Origin: Clostridiales bacterium
GTDB taxonomy: Bacteria; Bacillota; Clostridia; Lachnospirales; Lachnospiraceae
Assembly (NCBI GenBank): GCA_029012085.1
Contig: JAQXLK010000046.1
Coordinates: 1-37,350, forward strand
Direction of reading: 5' to 3'
Length of the DNA: 37,350 nt
Shown one piece after another: positions 26,714-35,125 of this stretch. The position numbers and the translations under genes were made by a program. Under the pieces are notes generated by a model that saw only the letters and a program-made list of their open reading frames with translations, did no database searches and was not told the DNA's origin. Numbering within the stretch: the stretch's first letter is position 1; the number at the start of each line of letters is the position of its first letter.

Positions 26714-26917
26714 GTTACTATTCACTCGTTACCAATCCACAGCTTCAGGTTCGAAAAAATTGTTTTCCATGAGGGCTATTTGCGTCCGTTGGTACTTAGG
26801 CTGCGTTCTTTGCAGCCTTATGTACCATTACGCACGCAACTAAGCGCAAGCGGGCCCGGTCGGAAAACAATTTTATCGAATCTGGAGCGTCCGGGTAACC
26901 AACCCATGAACAGTCAC
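26714..26917 (-). repeat. Structured palindromic repeat, copy 5 (complete, with 9-bp flanking duplication)
   Basis: The ends GTTACTATTCA and TGAACAGTCAC form an 11-bp imperfect inverted repeat. CCCAAGCTT flanks the element directly at 26705-26713 and 26918-26926, a probable target-site duplication that includes part of the valS stop codon. Reading with valS, the element is a hairpin of about 200 nt: outer arms, an AAAATTGTTTTCC stem, a GC-rich core, and an apical GGCTGC/GCAGCC hairpin. It shares 93 identical bases with copy 1. Confidence 0.88.
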
Positions 26918-26924
26918 CCCAAGC

Positions 26925-29570
26925 TTATTTTCCAAGCTGGGTAAGACGCTCATTTACAGTATCCAGCATACCGGTATACTTCTCTAATTTTGCCTTCTCT
27001 TCTGCAATCTTAGCCTCCGGTGCCTTACCAACAAAATTCGGATTGTTAAGCATTCCGTTACAACGCTTAATTTCTCCCTCTAAACGTTTCTGCTCTTTCT
27101 GAAGACGCTCAATTTCTTTCTCAATATCTACAAGCTCTGCAAATGGCATGTAAACTACTGCATCATGAATAACCGTAGATACGGCGTCATCTGCAATGCC
27201 GGTCTTATCTGCCTGAACCAGTACTTCAGAAGCAAAGCCCAGTGTTGCAAAGAATACCTTTGCATCTTCAAAGATACCACGAATCTCTTCCTTTTCAGAA
27301 ACTACATAAACGGTAGCCTTCTTGCTGTTTGGCACATTCATCTCTGCCCGGAGATTACGGATTCCACGAACCGCATCCTTAATGGTATCCACAGCCTTCT
27401 CATCTTGTTCAAAGTTCCATTCATCCTTAAACTCAGGCCATGTAGAAATCATAATAGACTCTTCCTCATCCTGCAGATTGGTGAAAATCTCCTCTGTAAC
27501 GAATGGCATATATGGATGAAGCAGCTTCAATGCATTGATTAAAACAGTCTTTAATGTCCAAAGGGCTGCTGCCTTTGTCTCATCCTCATCATTGTAAAGA
27601 CGTGGTTTTACCATCTCGATATACCAGTCACAGAACTCTTCCCAGATAAAGTCATATACCTTAGAAGCTGCAATACCAAGCTCGAATTTATCCAGATTCT
27701 CTGTCATATCCTTTGCCAGCGTATTTACCTTTGATAAAATCCATCTATCTGCTAAGGTAAGCTTTGAAAGGTCTACATCCTTTACATCTGCTTTTTCGAT
27801 ATTCATCATAATGAAACGGGATGCATTCCAAACCTTGTTTGCAAAGTTACGGCTTGCCTCAACACGCTCCCAGTAAAAACGCATATCATTTCCCGGTGCA
27901 TTTCCTGTAATCAGGGTAAATCTTAAGGCATCTGCACCATATTTATCAATTACCTCTAACGGATCAATACCATTTCCTAATGACTTAGACATCTTACGAC
28001 CCTGGTCATCTCTTACCAGACCATGGAACAATACGGTATGGAACGGCAACTTACCGGTCTGTTCGATAGAAGAGAATACCATACGGATTACCCAGAAGAA
28101 AATGATGTCATATCCGGTTACCAATACGTCTGTTGGGAAGAAATAATCCATTTCCTCTGTCTTTTCCGGCCAGCCAAGGGTTGAAAATGGCCATAATGCA
28201 GATGAGAACCAGGTATCTAATGTATCCGGGTCCTGTTTCATATTAGAAGAACCACATTTTGGACAGGTACATACTGCATCCTTTGAAACCGTAACTTCAC
28301 CACAATCCTGACAGTAATAAGCCGGAATCCGGTGTCCCCACCAAAGCTGACGGGAAATACACCAGTCACGGATATTCTCTAACCAGTTGTAATAGGTCTT
28401 ATTCATACGCTCCGGAATCAGCTTCAACTCTCCACTCTTTACTGCCTCTAAAGCCGGCTTTGCCATTTCCTCCATCTTTACAAACCACTGTGGCTTAATG
28501 AGCGGCTCAACCGTAGTCTTACAACGGTCATGGGTACCTACATTATGGCTGTGAGGAACAACCTTAACCAATAAGCCCTCTGCTTCCAAATCTGCAACCA
28601 TGGCTTTTCTTGCCTCGTAACGGTCCATACCGGCATACTTGCCACCAAGCCCGTTAATGGTTGCATCATCATTCATAATGTTGATTTCCTCTAAGTTATG
28701 ACGCTTTCCAACCTCAAAGTCGTTTGGATCATGAGCCGGTGTAATCTTCACACAACCGGTTCCAAATTCTTTATCTACATAAGGGTCTGCAATCACCGGA
28801 ATCTCTCTGTCCGTAAGTGGCAGCTTCAGCATCTTACCGATGATATCCTGATATCTTTCATCCTCCGGATTAACCGCAACTGCAGTATCACCTAACAATG
28901 TCTCCGGACGGGTGGTTGCAATCTCTACGAATCTGCCTTCCTCTCCAACGATTGGATAGTTGATGTGCCAGAAGAAACCATCCTGGTCCACATGTTCTAC
29001 CTCTGCATCAGAAATGGTGGTCTGACAAACCGGACACCAGTTTACAATACGGGAACCTTTATAAATCCATCCCTTTTCATATAACTTGCAAAATACTTCA
29101 TTTACAGCATCGTTGTTGCCCTCATCCATGGTAAAACGCTCTCTGTCCCAGTCAGCAGAAGAACCAAGCTTCTTTAACTGGTTGATGATACGTCCGCCAT
29201 ACTCATCCTTCCATTCCCATGCTCTCTTAAGGAACCCGTCACGTCCAAGGTCTTCCTTATCAATGCCCTGCTCCTTTAAAGATTCAATAATCTTAACCTC
29301 TGTTGCAATAGCCGCATGGTCTGTTCCCGGCTGCCATAATGCATTGTATCCCTGCATTCTCTTATAACGGATTAAAATATCCTGCATGGTATTATCAAGT
29401 GCATGTCCCATATGCAGCTGTCCGGTAATATTGGGAGGCGGCATTACAATGGTAAATGGTTTCTTACTGCGGTCAACTTCCGCATGAAAGTATTTCTTAT
29501 CTAACCAGTTTTTGTAAATTCTGTCTTCAATCTCAGATGGGTTATAATTCTTCTCTAACTCTTTTGACAT
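26925..29570 (-). CDS. valS: Valyl-tRNA synthetase
   Basis: An enzyme of 881 residues that charges tRNA-Val. It is a class I synthetase with the HIGH motif as HMGH at residues 53-56, after the conserved PPPNITG, and the KMSKS motif near residue 525. The editing domain that removes mischarged threonine lies between them ([15 protein letters not shown] near 220), a zinc-finger-like CxxC pair follows, and the C-terminal coiled coil expected of ValS is present (residues about 815-880). AAAGGAGAAA precedes the ATG. Transcription is controlled by a T-box leader. A structured repeat has inserted immediately after the stop codon. Confidence 0.98.
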   Translation of the reverse strand: MSKELEKNYNPSEIEDRIYKNWLDKKYFHAEVDRSKKPFTIVMPPPNITGQLHMGHALDNTMQDILIRYKRMQGYNALWQPGTDHAAIATEVKIIESLKEQGIDKEDLGRDGFLKRAWEWKDEYGGRIINQLKKLGSSADWDRERFTMDEGNNDAVNEVFCKLYEKGWIYKGSRIVNWCPVCQTTISDAEVEHVDQDGFFWHINYPIVGEEGRFVEIATTRPETLLGDTAVAVNPEDERYQDIIGKMLKLPLTDREIPVIADPYVDKEFGTGCVKITPAHDPNDFEVGKRHNLEEINIMNDDATINGLGGKYAGMDRYEARKAMVADLEAEGLLVKVVPHSHNVGTHDRCKTTVEPLIKPQWFVKMEEMAKPALEAVKSGELKLIPERMNKTYYNWLENIRDWCISRQLWWGHRIPAYYCQDCGEVTVSKDAVCTCPKCGSSNMKQDPDTLDTWFSSALWPFSTLGWPEKTEEMDYFFPTDVLVTGYDIIFFWVIRMVFSSIEQTGKLPFHTVLFHGLVRDDQGRKMSKSLGNGIDPLEVIDKYGADALRFTLITGNAPGNDMRFYWERVEASRNFANKVWNASRFIMMNIEKADVKDVDLSKLTLADRWILSKVNTLAKDMTENLDKFELGIAASKVYDFIWEEFCDWYIEMVKPRLYNDEDETKAAALWTLKTVLINALKLLHPYMPFVTEEIFTNLQDEEESIMISTWPEFKDEWNFEQDEKAVDTIKDAVRGIRNLRAEMNVPNSKKATVYVVSEKEEIRGIFEDAKVFFATLGFASEVLVQADKTGIADDAVSTVIHDAVVYMPFAELVDIEKEIERLQKEQKRLEGEIKRCNGMLNNPNFVGKAPEAKIAEEKAKLEKYTGMLDTVNERLTQLGK

Positions 29571-29602
29571 AATCTTTCTCCTTTTTCATAATTTTTAAGC
29601 TA

Positions 29603-29855
29603 AAAATGCCCTTATACCAATATTCTCATATCAGTATAAGGGCGAACGATCGCGGTACCACCTTAATTTATCACTTATCTTGTCCTGTAACGGGGACGAT
29701 GCCGGCATAATCTATGCATTGAGTGTTTCAACTTTCAATCATGCGGTTCAAAAGCTACCTTCAAAGCATTCTTCTTGAAATAATCTTTCAGCCGGTGGAT
29801 TATTCTCTCTGACAAGGAACTGCTTCTACTCCTCTTTCTCATAACCTTTCAATCT
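29603..29855 (-). promoter_or_regulatory. T-box leader of valS
   Basis: The leader carries the T-box core AAGGTGGTACCGCG (29664-29651) followed by a terminator, whose stem GCCCTTATAC/GTATAAGGGC spans 29643-29608 with five T residues after it. In stem I the 5' side has AGTAGAAGC and the 3' side GAAGGTAGC, where GTA at 29758-29756 is the probable valine specifier codon. Uncharged tRNA-Val would bind there and at the T-box, favouring the antiterminator and thus valS expression. Confidence 0.93.
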
Positions 29856-29861
29856 TACATA

Positions 29862-29890
29862 AATATAGAATATCATTCTGAAAATGTCAA
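29862..29890 (-). promoter_or_regulatory. Promoter of the valS T-box transcript
   Basis: A perfect TTGACA (29890-29885) and TATATT (29867-29862) are 17 bases apart on the minus strand. It lies just past the stop codon of the MATE exporter gene, so valS is transcribed separately. Confidence 0.75.
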
Positions 29891-29898
29891 GAATTGTT

Positions 29899-31269
29899 TT
29901 ATTTTCCTGATTTATATGCACTTACTACGGTTATCTTTTCTTCTTTCTCCAACGGCTTTGCAAAATATGCCGCCGCAAGCAGCAGCGTCATAGCAATCCA
30001 GCTAATGGGCTCCGTAAGTGCCACTCCAAAATAAGCAAGTGCCGGTACCAGGAATTTTGCAGAAAGCACCTTCAACACCATCTCTAATATACTAGAACAT
30101 ACCGGAATAATCTTTCTTCCCATTCCCTGCAGGGAACATCGCAGGACAAACAGTGGTCCTAACACATAGAAAAATACAATTCCCACCCGGATATACATCA
30201 CTGCCGCATCCATAATTTCCCGGTCTGTGGTATTTGTAAGCCAGCGAACCACAGGCTCTCCAAACAAAAGACAAATTACTACCAACACTGTGGTTTCCAA
30301 CGATACAATCACCATTGCATGGCGGATTCCCTGCTTAATTCTGGAAATCTTTCCGGCTCCCATATTCTGGCTCACGAAGGTTGTCATGGAAAGTCCGGTG
30401 GTAAAAATGATAATCATCAATATCTCAAATACTCTTCGTCCTGCGGTATGTGCCGCCACAATCTTCGTTCCGAGGCTATTGATTGCACCCTGGAGCACTA
30501 TCGTTCCAATATTTACAATGCATCCCATAAGTCCCATGGAAAGTCCGGTGGTAACAAGCTCCCGGTACTGAACTCCTGTCAGTTTCCATTCATCCCTTTT
30601 CGGTATCAGATTCTTAAACTTTATCAGTGCATAGGCAGCACACAAAATGCCACACATTGCCTGAGCAAGGATGGTTGCATAAGCAGCTCCCTTGATTCCC
30701 CAGTCAAATACTGCCACAAACAAAAGATCCAAAAGGATATTGGCAGCCACTGCCGCCATCAGGCAGTAAAGTGGTGTCTTACTGTCCCCCACCGCCCTAA
30801 GCACATTGGCACACACGTTATATATGGCAGTAAACACAACTCCCATAATAATAATCTTCACATAGGAAAGCGCACTTCCAAATATATCCTCCGGTGTCTT
30901 TAGCAATCGTAAAATGGGCTCTATAAATGCCATACCAAAGACCGTCAAAAACACGGTTACACCAGCCGTTAAAATTACCGTTCCAGCCACATAATGACGC
31001 ATCCGCTTTTCATCCTTCGCACCAAAACTATTCGCAATTAATATGGCAAATCCCTGTGTCAGCCCATTGATAAATCCAATCAGGGTATTGGATATTACAC
31101 TGGTGGCACCCACTGCCGCAAGTGCTCCGGTTCCCACAAAGGTACTTACAATTTTACTATCCGCCATATTGTATAACTGCTGAAAGATACTTCCCAGCAT
31201 CAACGGAATTGTAAACATCAGGATAACCTTTGCCGGATAACCCTTTGTTAAATCTTTCATGTTATTCAC
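29899..31269 (-). CDS. MATE-family multidrug/sodium antiporter
   Basis: A 456-residue membrane protein with about 12 hydrophobic segments in two related halves, the normal MATE length. The N-terminus has the family pattern IPLMLGSIFQQLYNMADSKI and GALAAVGATSVI. Such proteins export cationic drugs or metabolites using Na+ or H+ gradients; the substrate is unknown. Its ATG overlaps the stop of the upstream lipoprotein gene by four bases (ATGA), which indicates translational coupling. Confidence 0.93.
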   Translation of the reverse strand: MNNMKDLTKGYPAKVILMFTIPLMLGSIFQQLYNMADSKIVSTFVGTGALAAVGATSVISNTLIGFINGLTQGFAILIANSFGAKDEKRMRHYVAGTVILTAGVTVFLTVFGMAFIEPILRLLKTPEDIFGSALSYVKIIIMGVVFTAIYNVCANVLRAVGDSKTPLYCLMAAVAANILLDLLFVAVFDWGIKGAAYATILAQAMCGILCAAYALIKFKNLIPKRDEWKLTGVQYRELVTTGLSMGLMGCIVNIGTIVLQGAINSLGTKIVAAHTAGRRVFEILMIIIFTTGLSMTTFVSQNMGAGKISRIKQGIRHAMVIVSLETTVLVVICLLFGEPVVRWLTNTTDREIMDAAVMYIRVGIVFFYVLGPLFVLRCSLQGMGRKIIPVCSSILEMVLKVLSAKFLVPALAYFGVALTEPISWIAMTLLLAAAYFAKPLEKEEKITVVSAYKSGK

Positions 31270-32840
31270 CCTGCATATGGAAGTTCATCGAATAAATCAT
31301 ATTCAGACACACCATCAATATAAATGGTTCCGTCTTTCCTCTCAAAGGTAATCTCACCATAGGTTCCATCTTCTAACTCAAATCCCACTACAGTTTCCCC
31401 ATCTGTATTCACCGGATAAATGGCAGTTCCCGCTTCCAGTTCTTTTTGCACCATGGAACCATTTTCTTCTATCTGTACCTTCAGACTACTCTTTAAAACC
31501 GGTCCTTTTCGATATTGGGAATTCTTATCATTGTCAAATACAAAACGCTCCTCTATAGGCTGGAAGCTTCCTTCCTTAAAGGAGTAAGCCCTGACACCGC
31601 AATAGGTTCCTAAAACATAAATATTTCCCGAAACCATAACACCGTCACTTGAAATACTGTTTACGCCTCCCATATCAAAGGTTTCACAAAGCTTTGGCGT
31701 ACCATCTGTCACTTCCACAAGAAATGTTCCATAATCGTCGGACATCATATCACAGGAAACCAGCACAAAGCTCCTGCCATTCTCACATTTTGCATAGTAG
31801 GCATTTGTCATATAGGAACAGGTGCCAAGCTCAAGACTTGTATCCTTCACCTTTACTGAAAGCTTCGTCTCATAGTTATCATCATATTCAGAAGAGATTT
31901 CAACTTTTTCCAACTCCCCATCTCCGTTTACGTCAATCTCTGTGGCAGTATCCGAAAACAACTGGGCAAATACAGAATCTCCAGTCAGCTCATACTCTTT
32001 GTTAAAACCGGTCATCTTATCATAAGGTATGGTAATAATCGTTCTTCCCTCTGCATAGGAGCCAATTTCATAGGCATTAAATACCATACTCAGTCCAATA
32101 CCATCTAAATACCACACCGGACTGTCTAAAAAACTATCTATATGATCTTCATAAAACTCAAAAGAACCACCCTCTTCCCGCTTCTTCTGAATCTGCTCAT
32201 CCATGTAACCTCGTACGGTTTCCCGTATATCACCTAAATCTGAAAAAGCAAGCTCCTTACCGGTCTTTGTATCAAACGTAATACCATAAAGGCCATCATA
32301 ACCATGAGCACCTCCCTGGTATGAATACTCGTCCATGACAATACTTGTTATATTCTCATCCAGTCTTGCTGCATTTGCGCTGTATTCAAAAGAATAGGAA
32401 TAAAAATCATCTCCCATATCCTCTGCCTGCATTTTGGCATCTTCAATACTCTGCTCCATCGTTGCATTATAGTTCTTTTCATACTCATCATACCAGGAAT
32501 TTACAGAAGCCTTAAGCTCCGGATAGTTCTCACCTGTAACCTCTCCAACCATATATTTTCCATAAATATACTGATAATTTTCGCCTGCATCATAGTATTT
32601 TGTTGTAAACACAAGATTTGGAGCAGAAGATTCCTTCTTTGCATCGTCATCCTGTTTGCCGGCATCTTCATCCTCTCCTGAAACATCTGTATCCTCTTTC
32701 TTCTCGTCTGTATTGTCTGTCTCACTGCTTTCTGCTCCGGTCTCCGTGTCCTTTGGAACATTTTCTGTGTTCCTTCCACAGCCTGCCATGCCAAGGGCAA
32801 GAGCCGCTGCCATAAATACTGCTAAATATCTTTTTTTCAT
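31266..32840 (-). CDS. Lipoprotein with DUF4163/DUF3298 (RsiV/PdaC-like) region
   Basis: A 524-residue exported lipoprotein: the signal peptide ends in the lipobox MAGC, with Cys21 as the lipidated residue. A linker of about 60 residues rich in Asp, Glu, Lys and Ser follows. Residues about 80-290 resemble the DUF4163-DUF3298 pair found in RsiV and PdaC (SYQGGAHGYDGLYGITFDTK and TGKELAFSDLGD), domains that bind wall material or lysozyme. The C-terminal 230 residues are unassigned and include DVNGDGELEKVE, which looks like a calcium-binding loop. It is translationally coupled to the MATE gene. The leader contains an IS605-like palindrome. Confidence 0.85.
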   Translation of the reverse strand: MKKRYLAVFMAAALALGMAGCGRNTENVPKDTETGAESSETDNTDEKKEDTDVSGEDEDAGKQDDDAKKESSAPNLVFTTKYYDAGENYQYIYGKYMVGEVTGENYPELKASVNSWYDEYEKNYNATMEQSIEDAKMQAEDMGDDFYSYSFEYSANAARLDENITSIVMDEYSYQGGAHGYDGLYGITFDTKTGKELAFSDLGDIRETVRGYMDEQIQKKREEGGSFEFYEDHIDSFLDSPVWYLDGIGLSMVFNAYEIGSYAEGRTIITIPYDKMTGFNKEYELTGDSVFAQLFSDTATEIDVNGDGELEKVEISSEYDDNYETKLSVKVKDTSLELGTCSYMTNAYYAKCENGRSFVLVSCDMMSDDYGTFLVEVTDGTPKLCETFDMGGVNSISSDGVMVSGNIYVLGTYCGVRAYSFKEGSFQPIEERFVFDNDKNSQYRKGPVLKSSLKVQIEENGSMVQKELEAGTAIYPVNTDGETVVGFELEDGTYGEITFERKDGTIYIDGVSEYDLFDELPYAG

Positions 32841-32851
32841 GTTTTTCGTTC

Positions 32852-32957
32852 CTCTCTTGTTATCTTTTTTTATAATCCATATTACTGTGAACTACCCATT
32901 GTCTAAAGCCAGTGGGATTGCGGTAGCCCTATTTCAAAAAGCACCTAATTATTTATA
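32852..32957 (-). repeat. Direct repeat, left copy (leader of the lipoprotein gene)
   Basis: CTCTCTTGTTATC, TATAATCCAT and CAAAAAGCACCTAAT occur here in the same order and orientation as at 34738-34802. The left copy is interrupted by about 46 bases containing the IS605-like palindrome; the right copy is not. The two copies enclose the DUF3791, DUF3990 and pseudogene segment. Confidence 0.7.
32886..32930 (-). repeat. IS200/IS605 right-end-like palindrome, copy B
   Basis: On the minus strand CCCACTGGC, TTTA and GACAATGGG followed by TAGTTCAC form an imperfect hairpin with the characteristic right-end tail. It is similar to 10255-10299. Comparison with the homologous leader at 34738-34802, which lacks it, suggests it was inserted. 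Confidence 0.6.
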
Positions 32958-32978
32958 TAAATTGTAAAAATCATTCTC

Positions 32979-33449
32979 TCAAAATCCACCATCTAAATAA
33001 GCTCTCGCTATCACATATGACGGCTCATAATATGCACTGCAATTATAATTGTCTATTACATCACATATAGAATCATTGTATACTCTAATAATTCCATCTA
33101 CCTCATTCTCACCAGGTAAAGCTGTATCTGAAATAAGCCTTTGATATACCTTTCCCATCTGTGTCGCACTCGGAGCTTTCTTTACCAAATCTTTATCTAC
33201 ATTCATTACATCTACATCACCTTCAAGAAGTGAGTATTCCTCTATCCATTCATCTTCAACTGATTCGGGATTCTCTGCGTGAAGGACATTAGCCACACTT
33301 ATCAAATGTTCCAGTCCTGCTCTTCCAATACTATTAACAACGTAACAATTCTTCTGATGCAGCTTTCTGGCTACAATTTCAATCATATAACAGATAAAAT
33401 ATAAATCATTTTTCTGTATCTTCTCTTCCGGGAAATATATATTCGTCAT
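32979..33449 (-). CDS. DUF3791-type protein with extra C-terminal domain
   Basis: A protein of 156 residues. Residues about 13-80 match the DUF3791 pattern, with LYFICYMIEIVARKLHQKN and LISVANVLHAENPESVEDEW. The rest is a second, unassigned domain ending in YEPSYVIARAYLDGG. It is encoded directly after the DUF3990 gene with a 4-base ATGA overlap. DUF3791 and DUF3990 genes are frequently adjacent in Firmicutes, so I infer they act together, possibly as antitoxin and ADP-ribosyltransferase-like toxin; this has not been shown from the sequence. Confidence 0.78.
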   Translation of the reverse strand: MTNIYFPEEKIQKNDLYFICYMIEIVARKLHQKNCYVVNSIGRAGLEHLISVANVLHAENPESVEDEWIEEYSLLEGDVDVMNVDKDLVKKAPSATQMGKVYQRLISDTALPGENEVDGIIRVYNDSICDVIDNYNCSAYYEPSYVIARAYLDGGF

Positions 33450-33907
33450 AGATTATCACTCCCTTCAAAATGCAATGTTTTCAGTGCATCTTCTGTGCAG
33501 AATACAATCTGATGCGTCGGATACTTAAACTTTACCAACTCCCAAAAGGCAGCCTTACTAATATTGCCTGCCATATAGTCCTCAACATAATCCCATATCT
33601 GATCATCTGCCATAGGGCCTTCCACAATATCGTAAGTATGCTCTTTTCCTCGCCTACAGTCTACAACAAATTGCAGCCATTCTTCTGTCATCTCAGGGAA
33701 TTTACATATGTTCAATTCTTTGTTTTCTGTATAATCATATTTATTTACAACCGATGCACCACGTTTCGTAAGTGCCCAGCGCTTTGCCTGCTTTTCAATG
33801 TTTGTACAATAAAATCCATAACCAAAGTCTTTATAATGACCATTGATAAGAATCTTTGGTTCTGGCACAACTACATTGCTGCCATGATAAATGATATTAT
33901 TAGCCAT
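33446..33907 (-). CDS. DUF3990 protein, ADP-ribosyltransferase-like fold
   Basis: A small 153-residue cytoplasmic protein of the DUF3990 family, which has been grouped with the ADP-ribosyltransferase (ART) fold. It begins IIYHGSNVVV (His8), continues DFGYGFYCT (Tyr33), contains the family block YDIVEGPMADDQIWDYV near 92-108, and has THQIVFCTE (His132, Gln133) where ART enzymes keep the third active residue. A His-Tyr-Gln/Glu triad is thus possible. The ATG has a strong AGGAGGG site. No signal peptide is present, so an intracellular toxin or modifier is the likeliest role; coupling to the DUF3791 gene supports a toxin-antitoxin-like pair. Confidence 0.82.
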   Translation of the reverse strand: MANNIIYHGSNVVVPEPKILINGHYKDFGYGFYCTNIEKQAKRWALTKRGASVVNKYDYTENKELNICKFPEMTEEWLQFVVDCRRGKEHTYDIVEGPMADDQIWDYVEDYMAGNISKAAFWELVKFKYPTHQIVFCTEDALKTLHFEGSDNL

Positions 33908-33919
33908 GTATGTGCCCTC

Positions 33920-33991
33920 CTATTCATCTGAATTCTCTTCATCATTCTCCCTTACATCAGAATACCATTCCTGTCAAAAGTATTCAATCAT
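33920..33991 (-). pseudogene. Remnant of a small coding region ahead of the DUF3990 gene
   Basis: Minus-strand reading gives MIEYF, an in-frame TGA, then QEWYSDVRENDEENSDE and a TAG that overlaps the DUF3990 ribosome site. The acidic tail and the close join with the next gene suggest the end of a former first cistron. It is too short to assign, and chance cannot be ruled out. Confidence 0.25.
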
Positions 33992-34003
33992 TTTCTTACA
34001 TTC

Positions 34004-34043
34004 AAAAAAATGCAGACAGCTACTTACAACTTTCGCTGCCTGC
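34004..34043 (-). terminator. Terminator after the secreted-protein pseudogene (duplicated sequence)
   Basis: On the minus strand GCAGGCAGC and GCTGTCTGC form a stem followed by seven T residues. The 36 bases from 34012 match 35531-35566 with two differences, so the same terminator is present twice, once after this pseudogene and once after the FtsX pseudogene. Confidence 0.8.
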
Positions 34044-34053
34044 AAATAAATTT

Positions 34054-34730
34054 TTATTTTTTTATTTTAACACTATTCTTTTGTCCTTTTCCTTTTAGCA
34101 ATTTTTTATATGCTGAATATTTGCTACTCGGAACTTTGATAACCGCTTTTTTATGGATGCCTTTCAATGCGTTCTTTCCCACGCTCTTTAATGACTTACT
34201 CTTATTCGTTATATTTTTTAGTGAAGAACAACCAGAAAAAGCTTCCTTTCCTATGCTCTTTACATTTTTTCCGATTATTACTTTTTTAGGTTCTTGTTAT
34301 TTTTTAATGCCCCATTATTTATTTTGGTAACTTTATATTTTGTTCCGTCAATGACTACTGTATCTGATTTCTGTCTGAATGGATGGAAAAGCTTTCAGAG
34401 AAACCTTTACTTTTGCTTTTCCTGCTTTTCTTCTCTCTTCGTTAGTCAACTCAACCATTTCGTATGCCGTATCATAGTTATATGTTACGTCATAACTGAT
34501 TGGGGTTAAATTATAAAAATATTTTAAATCATCCCCATAAAGCCAACTATGCCCCCATTTTTGACCATTCCACGTTCTATATGTATATGGTGTGTCACTA
34601 CCTATCGTCTTTTCCCCTGTATAATTTTTTGAAATTCTTCCCCAATGGTATATGCTTTTGCTGAACTGCCAAAGGTCAGAATACCAACCAATACCAATAC
34701 CATCATCATAATTATTAACTGTTTTTTCAT
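34054..34730 (-). pseudogene. Frameshifted secreted protein: signal peptide, CAP-like start and LRR_5 tail
   Basis: Three reading frames are needed. The first gives MKKQLIIMMMVLVLVGILTF and then SSAKA, a signal peptide with a good cleavage site after a ribosome site (GAGAGG). The second, open to 34348, contains TAYEMVELTNEERRKAG, which resembles the start of a CAP/SCP domain. The third, TVVIDGTKYKVTKINNG, leads through a shift in an A run (34282-34287) to IIGKNVKSIGKEAFSGCSSL and ends GIHKKAVIKVPSSKYSAYKK, an LRR_5 tail closely resembling that of the 1727-aa surface protein. The body of the CAP domain is missing, so deletion and frameshifts have both occurred. Confidence 0.75.
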
Positions 34731-34737
34731 AAGCCTT

Positions 34738-34802
34738 ACCTCTCTCCTTGTTATCTTTTTTATAATCCATTTTACTTTCAAAAAGCACCTAATGATTTAT
34801 AT
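34738..34802 (-). repeat. Direct repeat, right copy (leader of the pseudogene)
   Basis: It matches 32852-32957 apart from the palindrome inserted in that copy. It covers the region just upstream of the pseudogene's start codon and the 3' half of the toxin terminator. Confidence 0.7.
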
Positions 34803-34826
34803 TTTAGTCATTTGGTGCTTTTTTAT
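34777..34826. terminator. Bidirectional terminator after the toxin gene
   Basis: AAAAAGCACC and GGTGCTTTTTT bound a stem with TAATGA paired to TCATTT in its upper part. T runs end the stem on both strands. It lies directly at the end of the RelE/ParE-type toxin gene. Confidence 0.75.
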
Positions 34827-35125
34827 AGGTTTCGTCCTTGATATTGTATGGTTACAACATAGACTATTTTGTTGGTTTCATCAATTCGAAAAATGACAAT
34901 ATAGCTATCAATTATCAACTGTCGATAACCTTTTCCAGCATATCTACCCTCATTACGCTCCTGGTGGGATTGTGGAAATGTGTCCAAATTCAAAATAGCT
35001 TTTTTTATTCTGTCAATCTGTCCTCTTGCATTTTCAGGAGCCAATTTTTCATTTGCGATATATTCGTAAATGCTGTCTAATTCGTGTATTGCCTTAGGGT
35101 TGAATTTAACTTTGTATTTATTCAA
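34823..35125 (-). CDS. RelE/ParE-superfamily toxin
   Basis: A protein of 100 residues with the short RelE/ParE fold: two N-terminal helices (KAIHELDSIYEYIANEKLAP and then GQIDRIKKAILNL) followed by a beta sheet with YRQLIIDSYIVIFRID and IVYVVTIQYQGRN. Members either cut mRNA on the ribosome or poison DNA gyrase; which applies is not clear. TTG at 35125 is the likely start: its TTGAATAA overlaps the antitoxin stop and GGAG lies 10 bases upstream. An in-frame TTG at 35149 is less likely. It follows and overlaps its antitoxin gene. Confidence 0.88.
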   Translation of the reverse strand: MNKYKVKFNPKAIHELDSIYEYIANEKLAPENARGQIDRIKKAILNLDTFPQSHQERNEGRYAGKGYRQLIIDSYIVIFRIDETNKIVYVVTIQYQGRNL

